Source of the DNA: Sporolactobacillus putidus | GTDB lineage: Bacteria > Bacillota > Bacilli > Bacillales > Sporolactobacillaceae | Reading direction: 5' to 3' | DNA: 64,000 bases | Assembly (NCBI RefSeq): GCF_014647035.1 | Contig: NZ_BMOK01000003.1 | Location: 186,001 to 250,000 of the forward strand | Shown: one piece after another, positions 53,070-62,566 of the stretch | Position numbering within the stretch: position 1 is the stretch's first letter | How the letters are laid out: each line of letters opens with the position of its first letter | Position numbers and translations under genes: made by a program | The notes under the pieces: model-generated | Databases searched by the model: none | Told to the model about the DNA's origin: nothing | The model's input: only the letters and a program-made list of their open reading frames with translations

Positions 53070-53375
53070 ATGTCCGACCACGCGATTAATGTGTTTCGAA
53101 AGTGCATTCCGCTGTTTCAAGCCTTGGGCGACCCGGTCCGGCAGGATATTATTATTCTGCTCGCTGAGAGAGAGCCGCTCAGCGTCAATGAAATCGCGGG
53201 GCAGTCGTCTCTGTCCCGGCCGGCCATATCCCATCATTTAAAAATCCTGTCGGATCATCGGCTGGTGAAGATCGAACAGAAGGGAACGCAGCGTTATTAT
53301 TCACTGTCCCTAACTCAAAGTATTGACCAATTAAAAAAACTGATCATGGTCGTTGAACGCGAGTGTTCACCTTAA
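53070..53375 (+). CDS. ArsR-family transcriptional repressor
   Basis: 101 residues. ArsR winged helix: LFQALGDPVRQDIIILLAER, SVNEIAGQSSLSRPAISHHL, KILSDHRLVKIEQKGTQRYY. There is no metal-binding CxC motif in the DNA helix, so it is likely not a metal sensor. Begins 44 nt after the SDR gene. Confidence 0.9.
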   Translation: MSDHAINVFRKCIPLFQALGDPVRQDIIILLAEREPLSVNEIAGQSSLSRPAISHHLKILSDHRLVKIEQKGTQRYYSLSLTQSIDQLKKLIMVVERECSP

Positions 53376-53449
53376 CCTGCTGGCGACTGGCAAAAATGTA
53401 TTAGAGCCAACACCATAACAGATTCTTTTTTGCCTTTTAAGACGCAAAT

Positions 53450-53482
53450 AAGCCGCTTCTTCAAAAAGTGAAGAGGCGGCTT
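53450..53482. terminator. Convergent terminator
   Basis: AAGCCGCTTCTTC / GAAGAGGCGGCTT 13-bp stem (one mismatch) between arsR and the acyl-CoA synthetase gene, which are convergent. Confidence 0.65.
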
Positions 53483-53499
53483 AATCATCTTTCAGAGAT

Positions 53500-55095
53500 T
53501 CAGACTCTGATTCCTTTTTCGCGTGCTCTGCGAATTTCAAGATCCCTGAGGGCGGCTCTCTTTATTTTGCCAGATACGGTTTTCGGAAGATCCGTGACGA
53601 ATTCAAGTTCCCTTGGATATTTGTAAGGGGCTGTTTCGTTTTTGACAAAGGCCTGAAGTTCTTTGGCTAGAGATTGGCTTCCGGTGTATCCGTCCTTCAG
53701 AACGACAAACGCTTTAACGATATTGCCGCGGATCGGATGAGGGCTTGCGACGACGGCACAGTCCTTGACGGCGGCATGCTTAAGCAGCGTGTCTTCGACT
53801 TCCACCGGTCCGATCGTATACCCGGAACTGATAATGACATCATCGCGCCGGCCATGGAACCAGAAATAGTTGTCCTTGTCTCTGGATGCCCGGTCTCCGG
53901 TCAGAAAATAATCGCCGATCACAGCGGCCTTGTAACGATCCGGCTGATGGTAGTAGGTCCGCAGCAGCGCCGGAAAATCCCGGCGTACGGCAATGTTGCC
54001 GACAACCCCTTCAGGAACCGGATGGCCTTCCTCATCCACAATCGTGATAAAATCGGCAAGAATCGGCTGGCCCATGGAGCCCTGGCGGACTTCGGTATCA
54101 ACCATTGTCCCGATCAGAAGTGTGCTCTCTGTCTGTCCGTAGCCGTCTTTAAGCTCAATGCCGAACGTCTTTTTAAAAATGTCGATGACACCGCTGTTCA
54201 GCGCTTCACCGGCCGAACAAGCTGTATGGAGATGGGAAAGATCGTAACGATCAAGATGATCCACCTTTGCCATCAGGCGGTATTCCGTCGGCGTGCAGCA
54301 GAGTACGTTTACCTTATAGTCCTGAAGCAGCTGAAGCTGTTTCGCGGGATGGAAGCGCCCCTGATACACAATTCCCGTAACACCCAGCCCGAGAATGGAG
54401 AGGAAGGGGCTCCAGATCCACTTTTGCCACCCCGGTCCCGCCGTTGCCCAGACGGTATCCCCTTCTTGAATATCCAGCCAGCGATGGGGTGCGATTCTCA
54501 GATGCGCGAAAGCCCAGCCGTGATTGTGTACGACACCTTTCGGCGTGCCTGCTGTTCCGGATGTATAGGTCAGAAAAGCGATGTCGTCTCTGCGCGTTTC
54601 AACAGTTGTAAAATCCTCAGAAGCTCCGCGAATCAGTTCATTCATCGACAGCCAGCCTTCAGCCGCGCCTCCGACACAAATTTTATGCTGAAGGGACGGC
54701 ATGGGTTCCTTTATCTGTTCAACCTGAGCAGTGTAATCACGGTAGGCGATGATTGCTTTCGCCTCACCCTGATTGATTCGGTAGGCAATATCTGCCGCGC
54801 GCAGCATTTCCGAACCGGGAATAACGGCGATTCCGGCCCGGAGCGCACCCAGATAGATCACATAGGCATCGATGATCCGGGGGACGATGGCCATCACCCG
54901 GTCTCCCTTGTTGATGCCCAGGCCGGTCAGAACGTTGGCAAAACGTTTTCCTTTCTCAATCAATTCGTGATAAGTCACCGATTTCTTTTCACCTGTTTCG
55001 TTTTCCCAGCGCAAGGCGATTTTATCAGAATCGTAACGATCAATTTCGCTTGTCAGATTATAAAATTCCGGAGCAATCAAATCATTCAGTTCCAT
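53500..55095 (-). CDS. Acyl-CoA synthetase (AMP-forming, medium-chain type)
   Basis: 531 residues, ANL superfamily. AMP-binding LTYTSGTAGTPKGVVHNHG, GYGQTES near residue 318, DYFLTGDRASRDKDNYFWFHGRRDD and C-terminal catalytic Lys in LPKTVSGKIKRAALRD. Similar to B. subtilis YtcI/MbcS-type synthetases that activate branched or medium-chain acids. ATG start with GAGAGGTG upstream. A FapR-like box lies in its promoter, an uncommon control for this type. Confidence 0.92.
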   Translation of the reverse strand: MELNDLIAPEFYNLTSEIDRYDSDKIALRWENETGEKKSVTYHELIEKGKRFANVLTGLGINKGDRVMAIVPRIIDAYVIYLGALRAGIAVIPGSEMLRAADIAYRINQGEAKAIIAYRDYTAQVEQIKEPMPSLQHKICVGGAAEGWLSMNELIRGASEDFTTVETRRDDIAFLTYTSGTAGTPKGVVHNHGWAFAHLRIAPHRWLDIQEGDTVWATAGPGWQKWIWSPFLSILGLGVTGIVYQGRFHPAKQLQLLQDYKVNVLCCTPTEYRLMAKVDHLDRYDLSHLHTACSAGEALNSGVIDIFKKTFGIELKDGYGQTESTLLIGTMVDTEVRQGSMGQPILADFITIVDEEGHPVPEGVVGNIAVRRDFPALLRTYYHQPDRYKAAVIGDYFLTGDRASRDKDNYFWFHGRRDDVIISSGYTIGPVEVEDTLLKHAAVKDCAVVASPHPIRGNIVKAFVVLKDGYTGSQSLAKELQAFVKNETAPYKYPRELEFVTDLPKTVSGKIKRAALRDLEIRRAREKGIRV

Positions 55096-55186
55096 AGACG
55101 GCTCACACCTCTCCTTAGTTCAATGGCCTGTTTTTCGGCAAACGGACGAATCCGGTCGGAAGGCACAGGTTGTTTTATATAACCAA

Positions 55187-55215
55187 ATATTAATACCAGG
55201 TGCTAAAAAAAGCAA
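55187..55215 (-). promoter_or_regulatory. Promoter of the acyl-CoA synthetase gene
   Basis: On the minus strand TTGCTT (55215-55210), 17-nt spacer, TAATAT (55192-55187). Confidence 0.55.
55190..55206. promoter_or_regulatory. FapR-like operator
   Basis: TTAATACCAGGTGCTAA, 17 bp; the minus strand reads TTAGCACCTGGTATTAA. Compared with the palindromic form TTAGTACC-nn-GGTACTAA it differs at two places. It lies between the -35 and -10 of the acyl-CoA synthetase promoter. Confidence 0.55.
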
Positions 55216-55229
55216 CTTTTTTTACATTT

Positions 55230-56360
55230 TTAATGATTTGATTTTTTAATATAGGCGCTCAATGCGTCAGCAAACGCTTTTGAACTGCAGTCCACTTCAG
55301 CAAGTGTATTATCGACGCCGCCCACTTCGATCAGCAGGGCATTTTTCGACAGATCCTGATTGTATACACCGTCCCCGGAATACTTGGTCTTGCCGATAAT
55401 ACCGAGGACGAGGCCCGGGTAACGCTGGTCCAGCAAAGATTTGATCTGTTTCGCCAGATACAGGTTCGCGGAATAGTTCGGATTGTCTTCACCAATGATG
55501 AAACTGATTCTTGCATAGGAGACATGGTTCAACGACAAGGTAGTGATTGACCCGGCGGATGAATCGCGGTGAATATCGATTAGATAGGTCATGCCCGGAT
55601 TCTGTTTCATGGCAGCCTGAGTGATGATCCTCGAGTATTGGTAAGCCTCATTGTAATTCCAGCCCCGCTGCTGAAGCATCACATTTTTGTTGCTCATGTC
55701 ATGGACATATCCGATACCGTTCGCAGCAAGTTCCTGTCCGATCACCGTACCGTCATGGATAACGTCCAGGCCTGGATCGGCACTGACGGCGCCGGACGCA
55801 TTGCTCTGGCCGGCAAGTGCCGGTTTGTAGGATTCCCAGCTGTGCGTATGATAAAGGAATACCATTTTTTTCATCGGATTGGTCTGAGGATTCGGATTCG
55901 CCTGTTTTTTTGCCGGAGCAGCCGGTTTCGGCGCTGGCAGATTCATTTGCGGAGGGGGAGGAGAATCCTGAGGCAGATTCATATAATTAAGCCCTTTTCC
56001 GGCGCTGAATATCTTTGCGTTATAGATCGTGAACCCCGGCAGTTCCGAACCGAAAAGACTGCGAATGTCGTCGAAACGAAGGTTTGTCATGGCTTCCAGC
56101 ATGAGAGGATAGATACTTCTCGGGCGATCCTTGGGCAGGATGGCGTGACTGAATAAAGCATTTTCATTGCCGAATGTCTCAGGAAGCAGAATTTCTGCAG
56201 GCAAATCGACCTTCTGAAGCGTATCATCAATAAAACCGATTTTTACTTGTCCGGCAACAATCAGAACCGCGAGCCCATAAACTAAGACAAGGAGAAAGAG
56301 ATAGCGAGAGAAGATTTCGTGAAAGAGTGATGGATATTTTTGCTGTGTGATTTGTTTCAA
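55230..56360 (-). CDS. spoIIP: Stage II sporulation protein P
   Basis: 376 residues. Cell-wall hydrolase of the engulfment complex (SpoIID-SpoIIM-SpoIIP). N-terminal membrane anchor (YLFLLVLVYGLAVLIVAG), Pro/Ala-rich linker around residues 150-175, then the amidase/endopeptidase domain with YHTHSWESYKPAL, IDIHRDSS and LLIEVGGVDNT. TTG 56360 is the start (SD GGAGGG about 6 nt away); the longer frame is not needed. Direct evidence that the organism forms endospores. Confidence 0.93.
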   Translation of the reverse strand: MKQITQQKYPSLFHEIFSRYLFLLVLVYGLAVLIVAGQVKIGFIDDTLQKVDLPAEILLPETFGNENALFSHAILPKDRPRSIYPLMLEAMTNLRFDDIRSLFGSELPGFTIYNAKIFSAGKGLNYMNLPQDSPPPPQMNLPAPKPAAPAKKQANPNPQTNPMKKMVFLYHTHSWESYKPALAGQSNASGAVSADPGLDVIHDGTVIGQELAANGIGYVHDMSNKNVMLQQRGWNYNEAYQYSRIITQAAMKQNPGMTYLIDIHRDSSAGSITTLSLNHVSYARISFIIGEDNPNYSANLYLAKQIKSLLDQRYPGLVLGIIGKTKYSGDGVYNQDLSKNALLIEVGGVDNTLAEVDCSSKAFADALSAYIKKSNH

Positions 56361-56634
56361 GCTTGTCCCTCCAATCATCAGGCGTGTACGTGCCGTCTTT
56401 AACAATCTATGATCGGAAAGGAGAAAGATAGACTTCATTTACACTTTTACTCTCCGAAAAAGTTTGAGAGAGATCAGGAAAAAAGAACATCCGCAAAATC
56501 AAAATGCTCTTCCCAATCATTAATTAAGAAGAATTTACAATAACTTTACATGATTAGACTTGATTGAGTGATTGTTTCGTTTGATACTTGTTAATGTATT
56601 TTTGGATATTTGTTGGAATTACGGGAGGATCGAC

Positions 56635-58356
56635 ATGGATCATGAACGATTGGAAAACTTGCGGTGGCGTAATTTAAGGATCGGACAGAAGTATCTTGTG
56701 AATCTTGGCGTTGTACTCGTTTTGACGTTTGCCTCAGTCGTCGCTTCGGCTGCACTGCTTATCTTATCGCTATATAAAGTGGACAGCGCTGGGGCTCAGG
56801 GAAATCGTGTAGTGCAGATTACAGAGATCGGCTCTTTATTTCTTTCAAAAGACACTCGGGTCGTTGACTATCTTCTGAACCCCGGCGATGCGGCGGTCAG
56901 TGCCTACTCACAAGATCAGCAGAAACTGACTCAGGCAGAAAAGAAGATTGAACCTTATATGAAGACACCGGAGCAAGTGAAGATCTTTTCACAGATTATG
57001 AGAAACGATTCGATGACTTATAATAATTTTCAAAATGAGTTTGTTCCTGCCGTACTTATGCAAGATATGAATAAAGCGAAGCAACTCCGCAGCGAACAAA
57101 ACAAGATTCAGGATAATACCATGAACCTTCTTCAGAAACTGCGGGCCTCCGTTGTGAAACAAGAGCAGACCGCAGTGGAGAATGCACAGGCACAGATTAA
57201 ATGGGCCATCGGATTCCTTGTCTCAAGTCTCGTCCTTTCCATTGTGCTTGGCGGAACAGTAACTTTTCTGATTCAACGCAGGCTCAGGCAATCATTCGAT
57301 CACGTCGTGGACATGACTGAACGGATTGCTTCAGGTGATTTAAGACAATCTGATGAGGTTATTTCCGGAAGAGATGAGCTCGGCTTAATTGCCGGGTCCA
57401 TCACTAAAATGAAAACGAATCTGCTGACGATGACAGAGTCAATGGCGAAACTCTCTGAAACTACGAAAAATAACAGCAATAAATTGATTCATTCAGCTTA
57501 CAAAGTTTCACAGAGCAGCAAGGATGTCAAACATACGATGTCGGAATTGTCCGCCGGCATAGAAGGCCAGGCTGAGAATACTTCCCGGATCTCGGACATG
57601 ACACGCGATTTCATGAAAGATCTGGCAGCTGAAGTATCGCGGGCAGTGTCCATATATGATCTGTCTCTCTCAGCAATTGAAGTGACAAAAAAAGGAAAAG
57701 TATCGATTGACGGATCGATCAAAAATATGAAGATTATAGATAGCAGTGTTCAAAATTGTTTAGCAAAAATGAATCACCTGGAAGAACGGATGAAAAACAT
57801 CTCCAAATTGATCGGTTTAATTGAAGAGATTGCGGGGCAAACCAACCTGCTTGCCCTTAATGCTTCAATTGAGTCGGTTAGAGCGGGGAAAGATGGGAAA
57901 GGCTTTTCGGTGATTGCCGAATCGATTCGCCGACTTTCCAATCAGACTTCCGCATCGGCCAAAGAAATCTCGGGAATGATGAGCGGCATTCGGGCGGATT
58001 CTTCAGAAGTCAATAAAGCGCTCAATATAAGTTATGAAAAAGTAGAAAAGGGCTCGGAACAGATCGACATGACCGGCCGTCAGTTCACCCAGATTGACGA
58101 GCAGATGCAGACAATCGGTGAAAAAATGCAAATCATGTCCACACGTCTCCGGAAAGTCAGCGAAATCGGAGTGAACATGAGGCAATCCATTGAGGCGATC
58201 GCTGCCGTTTCCGAAGAATCGGCAGCGAGTGTCGGCGAGGTTTCTCTATCAATGGACGGTGTTAACGAAACCATGACAAGCTTCCGCAAGGACGCGGAAT
58301 TGATGGGTGAAGCCGCGCAACAGCTGGATAAATTGATTAAACGTTTTAAAATGTAA
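56635..58356 (+). CDS. Methyl-accepting chemotaxis-type protein, divergent signature
   Basis: 573 residues. Two membrane helices (about 23-48 and 187-212) flanking a helical extracellular sensor domain, then HAMP ([19 protein letters not shown]) and a coiled-coil signalling domain. The tip reads [20 protein letters not shown] then [20 protein letters not shown] instead of the usual EAARAGE-G-GFAVVA-E-R-LA. Start ATG 56635 behind ACGGGAGGATCG. The divergence may alter coupling to CheA. Confidence 0.88.
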   Translation: MDHERLENLRWRNLRIGQKYLVNLGVVLVLTFASVVASAALLILSLYKVDSAGAQGNRVVQITEIGSLFLSKDTRVVDYLLNPGDAAVSAYSQDQQKLTQAEKKIEPYMKTPEQVKIFSQIMRNDSMTYNNFQNEFVPAVLMQDMNKAKQLRSEQNKIQDNTMNLLQKLRASVVKQEQTAVENAQAQIKWAIGFLVSSLVLSIVLGGTVTFLIQRRLRQSFDHVVDMTERIASGDLRQSDEVISGRDELGLIAGSITKMKTNLLTMTESMAKLSETTKNNSNKLIHSAYKVSQSSKDVKHTMSELSAGIEGQAENTSRISDMTRDFMKDLAAEVSRAVSIYDLSLSAIEVTKKGKVSIDGSIKNMKIIDSSVQNCLAKMNHLEERMKNISKLIGLIEEIAGQTNLLALNASIESVRAGKDGKGFSVIAESIRRLSNQTSASAKEISGMMSGIRADSSEVNKALNISYEKVEKGSEQIDMTGRQFTQIDEQMQTIGEKMQIMSTRLRKVSEIGVNMRQSIEAIAAVSEESAASVGEVSLSMDGVNETMTSFRKDAELMGEAAQQLDKLIKRFKM

Positions 58357-58381
58357 AGAACAGCAATCGTCCGACTTTTGA

Positions 58382-58418
58382 AAATACGGCCCGAACCTAC
58401 TTGGTTCGGGCCGTATTT
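58382..58418. terminator. Bidirectional terminator
   Basis: Perfect 16-bp stem AAATACGGCCCGAACC / GGTTCGGGCCGTATTT, 5-nt loop. The right arm overlaps the stop codon of the SDR gene at 58417. Confidence 0.88.
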
Positions 58419-59190
58419 ATTGTGCTGTATAACCGCCGTCTAAAACAACCGCCTGTCCGGTCACACCGCGGGCGCTTTCACTGGCAAGAAAAAGCGCATA
58501 ATTTGCAATTTCCTTTACGTCGAGAAGCCTTTTTTGCGGAACGAGGGGATAAATGACTTCCTCCAGGACGCTTTCAAGCGGCACATTTCTCATTTTTGCC
58601 AGATCTTCAAGCTGGCCGCGCACAAGCTTTGTATCAACGTAACCCGGACAGAGCGCGTTAACCGTAACGCCATAAGCGGCACTTTCCAGAGCGGCCACTT
58701 TTGTAAGTCCAATCACTCCATGCTTGGCACTATTGTAAGCGGCTTTATTCGCAAAACCGATCAAACCGTTGATCGAAGCGATATTAATGATTCTCCCGAA
58801 TTTTTGCTCCTTCATGATAGGCAGGAGATATTTCATGGCAATGAAGGGTGCAGTCAGCATAATTTTGATCATCTGTTCGAATTTTTCAACAGGAAATTCC
58901 TCTATCGGTGAAACATGCTGAAGGCCAGCGTTATTGACGAAAGTGTCTACGTGTCCGTATGCTTTTTCCGAATGTTCAATTAAGGCTCTGATATCTTCTT
59001 CTTTTGTGACATCAGCTTTTAGCGCGCTGACGGATAAGCCTCTTCTGCGTAAAGACTGGGCCGCCTCTTCCGCTGCCGGACCGTTGATATCGGATAAAAC
59101 AACCGTCGCGCCTTTTTCCGCAAAAGCTTTGCCAATCTCAAAGCCAATTCCTCTGGCCGATCCCGTAATCATCACTACTTTGTTTTTCAC
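58417..59190 (-). CDS. 3-hydroxybutyrate dehydrogenase (SDR)
   Basis: 257 residues. NAD-binding TGSARGIGFEIGKAF, NNAGLQHVSPIEEF, catalytic Ser (NIASINGL) and YNSAKHG; the Q-H-V-S-P loop and DTKLVRGQ are typical of 3-hydroxybutyrate dehydrogenases such as B. subtilis YxjF. Divergent from the GntP-scoAB genes; in B. subtilis these four are in one cluster. Would interconvert 3-hydroxybutyrate and acetoacetate. Confidence 0.9.
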   Translation of the reverse strand: MKNKVVMITGSARGIGFEIGKAFAEKGATVVLSDINGPAAEEAAQSLRRRGLSVSALKADVTKEEDIRALIEHSEKAYGHVDTFVNNAGLQHVSPIEEFPVEKFEQMIKIMLTAPFIAMKYLLPIMKEQKFGRIINIASINGLIGFANKAAYNSAKHGVIGLTKVAALESAAYGVTVNALCPGYVDTKLVRGQLEDLAKMRNVPLESVLEEVIYPLVPQKRLLDVKEIANYALFLASESARGVTGQAVVLDGGYTAQ

Positions 59191-59544
59191 TCTCCGGATC
59201 CTCCTTATCGGTCACTCCCGGCACAAATGAGAGATGTGACTCAAAATGTTAATGGTCAAGAAATCAGTGAACGATCCATACGTACGGATCGGTTTAATAA
59301 ATTTATAAGAAAAATAAAAAGAATTATGCCTTCAAGATTGTCACATAATCGTCAAATCAAAAAAATAAAATGAAATCGTCCCAATGTCTCACAAAAAAAC
59401 TTGAATAAGGAGGAGGTTTGTATAAGAAAGAGGCGTTGTCGCTGCGCAAGCACTTCGCAGTGGTCATTGAAAATGAATGCGCAACATTGTAAGCGGTTTC
59501 CTTTTCTTTGTCTCTTATAAAATTGCGGAAATGGGGAGATGATC
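59191..59544. other. Divergent control region of the ketone-body cluster
   Basis: 354 nt. Holds the cre site at 59488-59501 and a 24-codon open frame (59418-59492) that begins with TTG two bases behind GGAGGAGG and reads MYKKEALSLRKHFAVVIENE... to TAA; the tight spacing makes it a weak gene candidate. Confidence 0.35.
59488..59501 (+). promoter_or_regulatory. CcpA cre site
   Basis: TGTAAGCGGTTTCC matches TGWAANCGNTNWCA in 13 of 14 positions. 43 nt upstream of the permease ATG, positioned to repress the operon in the presence of preferred sugars. Confidence 0.6.
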
Positions 59545-60930
59545 ATGGCTTTTCAGATCTTTGCTATCGTATTTGCTCTTGGTTTATTAATTTTTCTGGC
59601 TTATCGCGGCTTCCCGGTTATCATTGTTGCCCCAGCGGTGACCTTGCTTGCCGTGCTTATGTCGGGTGGGCATCTGCTTCCCAGCTACACAGAAGTTTAT
59701 ATGACAAACGCCGCCAATTACGTTAAATCCTTTTTCCCGATTTTCCTGCTCGGGGCTATCTTCGGAAAAGTGATGGAAATGACTGGAGCGGCGGCCTCCA
59801 TAGCCCATAAGATTGTCGGGTCGCTCGGCTCAAAGCGCGCGATGCTTTCTGTTGTCCTGGCCTGTGCCATTCTGACTTACGGGGGCGTTTCCCTGTTCGT
59901 CGTCGCTTTTGCCGTCTATCCGTTCGCCGCTGCCGTTTTCAAAGAAGCGGACATCCCGAAGCGCCTCATTCCCGGAACGATCGCACTTGGCGCTTTCACA
60001 TTCACCATGGACGCGCTGCCGGGAACGCCTCAGATTCAGAATATTATTCCGACCAATTATTTCGGGACGGACACCTATGCGGCACCTGTTGTCGGCATTA
60101 TCGGTGCGCTGATCGTTTTTATCGGTGGCATGCTCTGGCTGGAACATCGGCGCCGGCAGGCGGTTGCCAGCGGGGAAGGATACGGAGAGGGCCATATCAA
60201 TGAACCCGAAGCAGTCGACAAAACCAAGATGATGAATTTCTGGCTGGCCATCTTGCCGCTGATCGTCGTCATCACCTGCAACTTTCTGTTCAGCCGCACC
60301 GCGATTTCTGCCAAGAACTGGTACGATCCCGCAACCTTGAAGAACAGCTTTAATATCGTGAATATCGCCACTCTGGTTTCATCATGGTCGCTGATTGTTG
60401 CGCTTGCTCTTGGGATTCTGACGGCGATGCTGCTGAATGTGAAGCAGGTAAGAACGAAACTGACCGCCAGTCTGACCCTCGCAGCCTCCGGGGCGCTGCT
60501 CGCTATATTCAACACCGCTTCCGAAGTCGGTTTCGGCAATGTTGTCAAAACACTGCCCGGTTTCTCCGCGATCCAGCATCATGTTTTCAACGCCAGCAGC
60601 AACCCGCTTATTTCTGAGGCAGTATCCGTGAACGTGCTTTCCGGTATTACCGGATCCGCTTCAGGAGGGCTGTCCATCGCTCTTGAAGTCATGAGCAAAC
60701 AATATCTGCACACGGCCGCAAGCATGGGCATCAGTCCGGAGCTCTTGCACAGGATTGCCTCAATGGCATCGGGCGGTATGGACACACTGCCGCATAATGG
60801 GGCGGTTATCACGCTGCTGGCGATCACCGGGCTGACGCATCGTCAGTCCTATAAAGACATTTTTATGATTACGATTCTGAAAACGGTTACTGTGTTTCTG
60901 ATCGCTGTCTGCAGTTCGCTGTTTATTTAA
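59545..60930 (+). CDS. GntP-family permease (YxjC-like)
   Basis: 461 residues, about 12 membrane helices. GntP-family features: [53 protein letters not shown] and [21 protein letters not shown]. Relatives import gluconate or short-chain hydroxy acids; beside scoAB a 3-hydroxybutyrate or acetoacetate role is likely (inference). ATG 59545 after GGGGAG. Confidence 0.9.
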   Translation: MAFQIFAIVFALGLLIFLAYRGFPVIIVAPAVTLLAVLMSGGHLLPSYTEVYMTNAANYVKSFFPIFLLGAIFGKVMEMTGAAASIAHKIVGSLGSKRAMLSVVLACAILTYGGVSLFVVAFAVYPFAAAVFKEADIPKRLIPGTIALGAFTFTMDALPGTPQIQNIIPTNYFGTDTYAAPVVGIIGALIVFIGGMLWLEHRRRQAVASGEGYGEGHINEPEAVDKTKMMNFWLAILPLIVVITCNFLFSRTAISAKNWYDPATLKNSFNIVNIATLVSSWSLIVALALGILTAMLLNVKQVRTKLTASLTLAASGALLAIFNTASEVGFGNVVKTLPGFSAIQHHVFNASSNPLISEAVSVNVLSGITGSASGGLSIALEVMSKQYLHTAASMGISPELLHRIASMASGGMDTLPHNGAVITLLAITGLTHRQSYKDIFMITILKTVTVFLIAVCSSLFI

Positions 60931-60950
60931 TGGAAAAAGGAGACGGAAAA

Positions 60951-61646
60951 ATGAGCAAAGTCATCTCTTCGGTCGAGGATGCCGTCAGTGAAATCCATGA
61001 CGGCGCCACACTGATTGCCGGCGGGTTCGGCCTATGCGGTATTCCTGAAAAACTGATTCTCGCTCTTCGCGAAAGCGGCGTGAAAAATCTGACCGTCGTC
61101 AGCAACAACTGCGGAGTGGACGACTGGGGGCTCGGACTGCTTCTCAAAACAAAACAGATAAAAAAAATGATCGCTTCTTATGTCGGCGAGAACAAGCTGT
61201 TCGAGCAGCAGTACCTAAATGGGGAACTGGAGGTGGAGCTCGTCCCTCAGGGAACGCTTGCCGAACGCTTAAGAGCAGGCGGGGCCGGAATACCTGCCTT
61301 TTACACGGCAACCGGTGTCGGAACGGATATCGCCAGAGGCAAAGAGCATAAAGTATTCAATGGGCGAACCTACATTATGGAGAAAGGGATTACAGGAGAT
61401 TTCGCTTTCGTCAAGGCGTGGAAGGCGGATCCTTATGGTAACCTGATCTATAGAAAAACAGCCCGTAATTTTAATCCTGTGGCTGCAAGAGCAGGAAAAA
61501 CAACCATCGCGGAAGTTGAGCAGCTGGTTGGTATCGGCGAGCTGGACCCGGATCGAATTCACACGCCGGGCGTCTATGTACGGTACGTTTTTGAAGGGAA
61601 AAATTATGAAAAACGGATTGAAAAGCTGACTACCGTAAAGGCATAA
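60951..61646 (+). CDS. scoA: 3-oxoacid CoA-transferase subunit A
   Basis: 231 residues. [17 protein letters not shown] and [14 protein letters not shown] at the N-terminus, [21 protein letters not shown], family family end with [14 protein letters not shown]. With ScoB transfers CoA from succinyl-CoA to acetoacetate. ATG 60951 preferred over the one at 60930 because AAAAAGGAGACGG lies between them. Confidence 0.94.
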   Translation: MSKVISSVEDAVSEIHDGATLIAGGFGLCGIPEKLILALRESGVKNLTVVSNNCGVDDWGLGLLLKTKQIKKMIASYVGENKLFEQQYLNGELEVELVPQGTLAERLRAGGAGIPAFYTATGVGTDIARGKEHKVFNGRTYIMEKGITGDFAFVKAWKADPYGNLIYRKTARNFNPVAARAGKTTIAEVEQLVGIGELDPDRIHTPGVYVRYVFEGKNYEKRIEKLTTVKA

Positions 61647-61664
61647 GAAAGGAGAGAGGCTTAA

Positions 61665-62318
61665 ATGGCGGGAAAACGTCATTTTATTCTGGAACGCGCC
61701 TTAAAGGAAATAAAGGACGGGATGAATGTCAATCTCGGCATCGGTATGCCAACATTAATCGCCGACCGGATTCCGGAAGATGTTCACGTGATGCTTCAAT
61801 CTGAAAACGGTCTGCTTGGTATTGGTGCCTATCCAAAAGAGGGAGAGGCGGACCCGGATTTGATCAACGCTGGAAAAGAAACGGTAACGGTTGTGCCCGG
61901 CGCGTCCTATTTTGACAGTGCCGAATCTTTCGCTATGATCCGCGGAGGCCATATTGATCTTGCCATTCTGGGCGGTATGGAAGTTTCCGAAGAGGGGGAT
62001 CTTGCAAACTGGATGATCCCCGGGAAAATGATTAAAGGCATGGGCGGCGCTATGGACCTTGTGCAAGGTGCCGGGCGGACGATCGTCATCATGGACCACG
62101 TGAATAAGCATGGAGAATCCAAGGTTAAAAAACGCTGTTCCCTTCCCCTGACAGGACAGGGAGTTGTCGATTGCCTGATCACTGATCTTGCTGTTTTTCA
62201 ATTTAAGGATGATGAAATGAGGCTCGTCGAAATTCAGCCGGGCGCCACGCTTCATGAAGTGCAGAACAAAACGGAGGCAGACTTTCTCATTGATGACGGC
62301 CTGACTTCATATCAATAG
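61665..62318 (+). CDS. scoB: 3-oxoacid CoA-transferase subunit B
   Basis: 217 residues. VNLGIGMPTLIADRIP, catalytic Glu in LQSENGLLGIGAYP, GGHIDLAILGGMEVSEEGDL and GMGGAMDLVQGAGR. Partner of ScoA, 18 nt downstream of it, with GAAAGGAGAG as ribosome site. Completes the acetoacetate activation route with the hydroxybutyrate dehydrogenase. Confidence 0.95.
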   Translation: MAGKRHFILERALKEIKDGMNVNLGIGMPTLIADRIPEDVHVMLQSENGLLGIGAYPKEGEADPDLINAGKETVTVVPGASYFDSAESFAMIRGGHIDLAILGGMEVSEEGDLANWMIPGKMIKGMGGAMDLVQGAGRTIVIMDHVNKHGESKVKKRCSLPLTGQGVVDCLITDLAVFQFKDDEMRLVEIQPGATLHEVQNKTEADFLIDDGLTSYQ

Positions 62319-62345
62319 CCGTATCGTAATCCATAAATCATTCAG

Positions 62346-62364
62346 CGGACGCGACCAGCGTCCG
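62346..62364 (+). repeat. Hairpin after scoB
   Basis: CGGACGC / GCGTCCG perfect 7-bp stem, 5-nt loop, 28 nt past the scoB stop. Only a short T/A tail, so a weak terminator or 3' stabiliser. Confidence 0.5.
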
Positions 62365-62566
62365 TTAACTACAAATCAGCGGATGAGCAATGATGTATGT
62401 CGGCGTAATCATGCCGTTTTTTTCAGATGTCGCCCGAACGTTAAGAGAAGACATTCATAGCCAAGTTTAAATCGTGAAGAAGCGAGAACAATTTGTGGAC
62501 AGCAGCCGCTTTTACTTACATAATGTAATTAGATAAATTTTATTTAGAAAAAGAGGCGCTTTTCTT

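Noticed and set aside
53674-55182. 502-codon plus-strand open frame opposite the acyl-CoA synthetase gene
   Set aside because: Antisense to a complete ANL enzyme, no ribosome site, no family resemblance.
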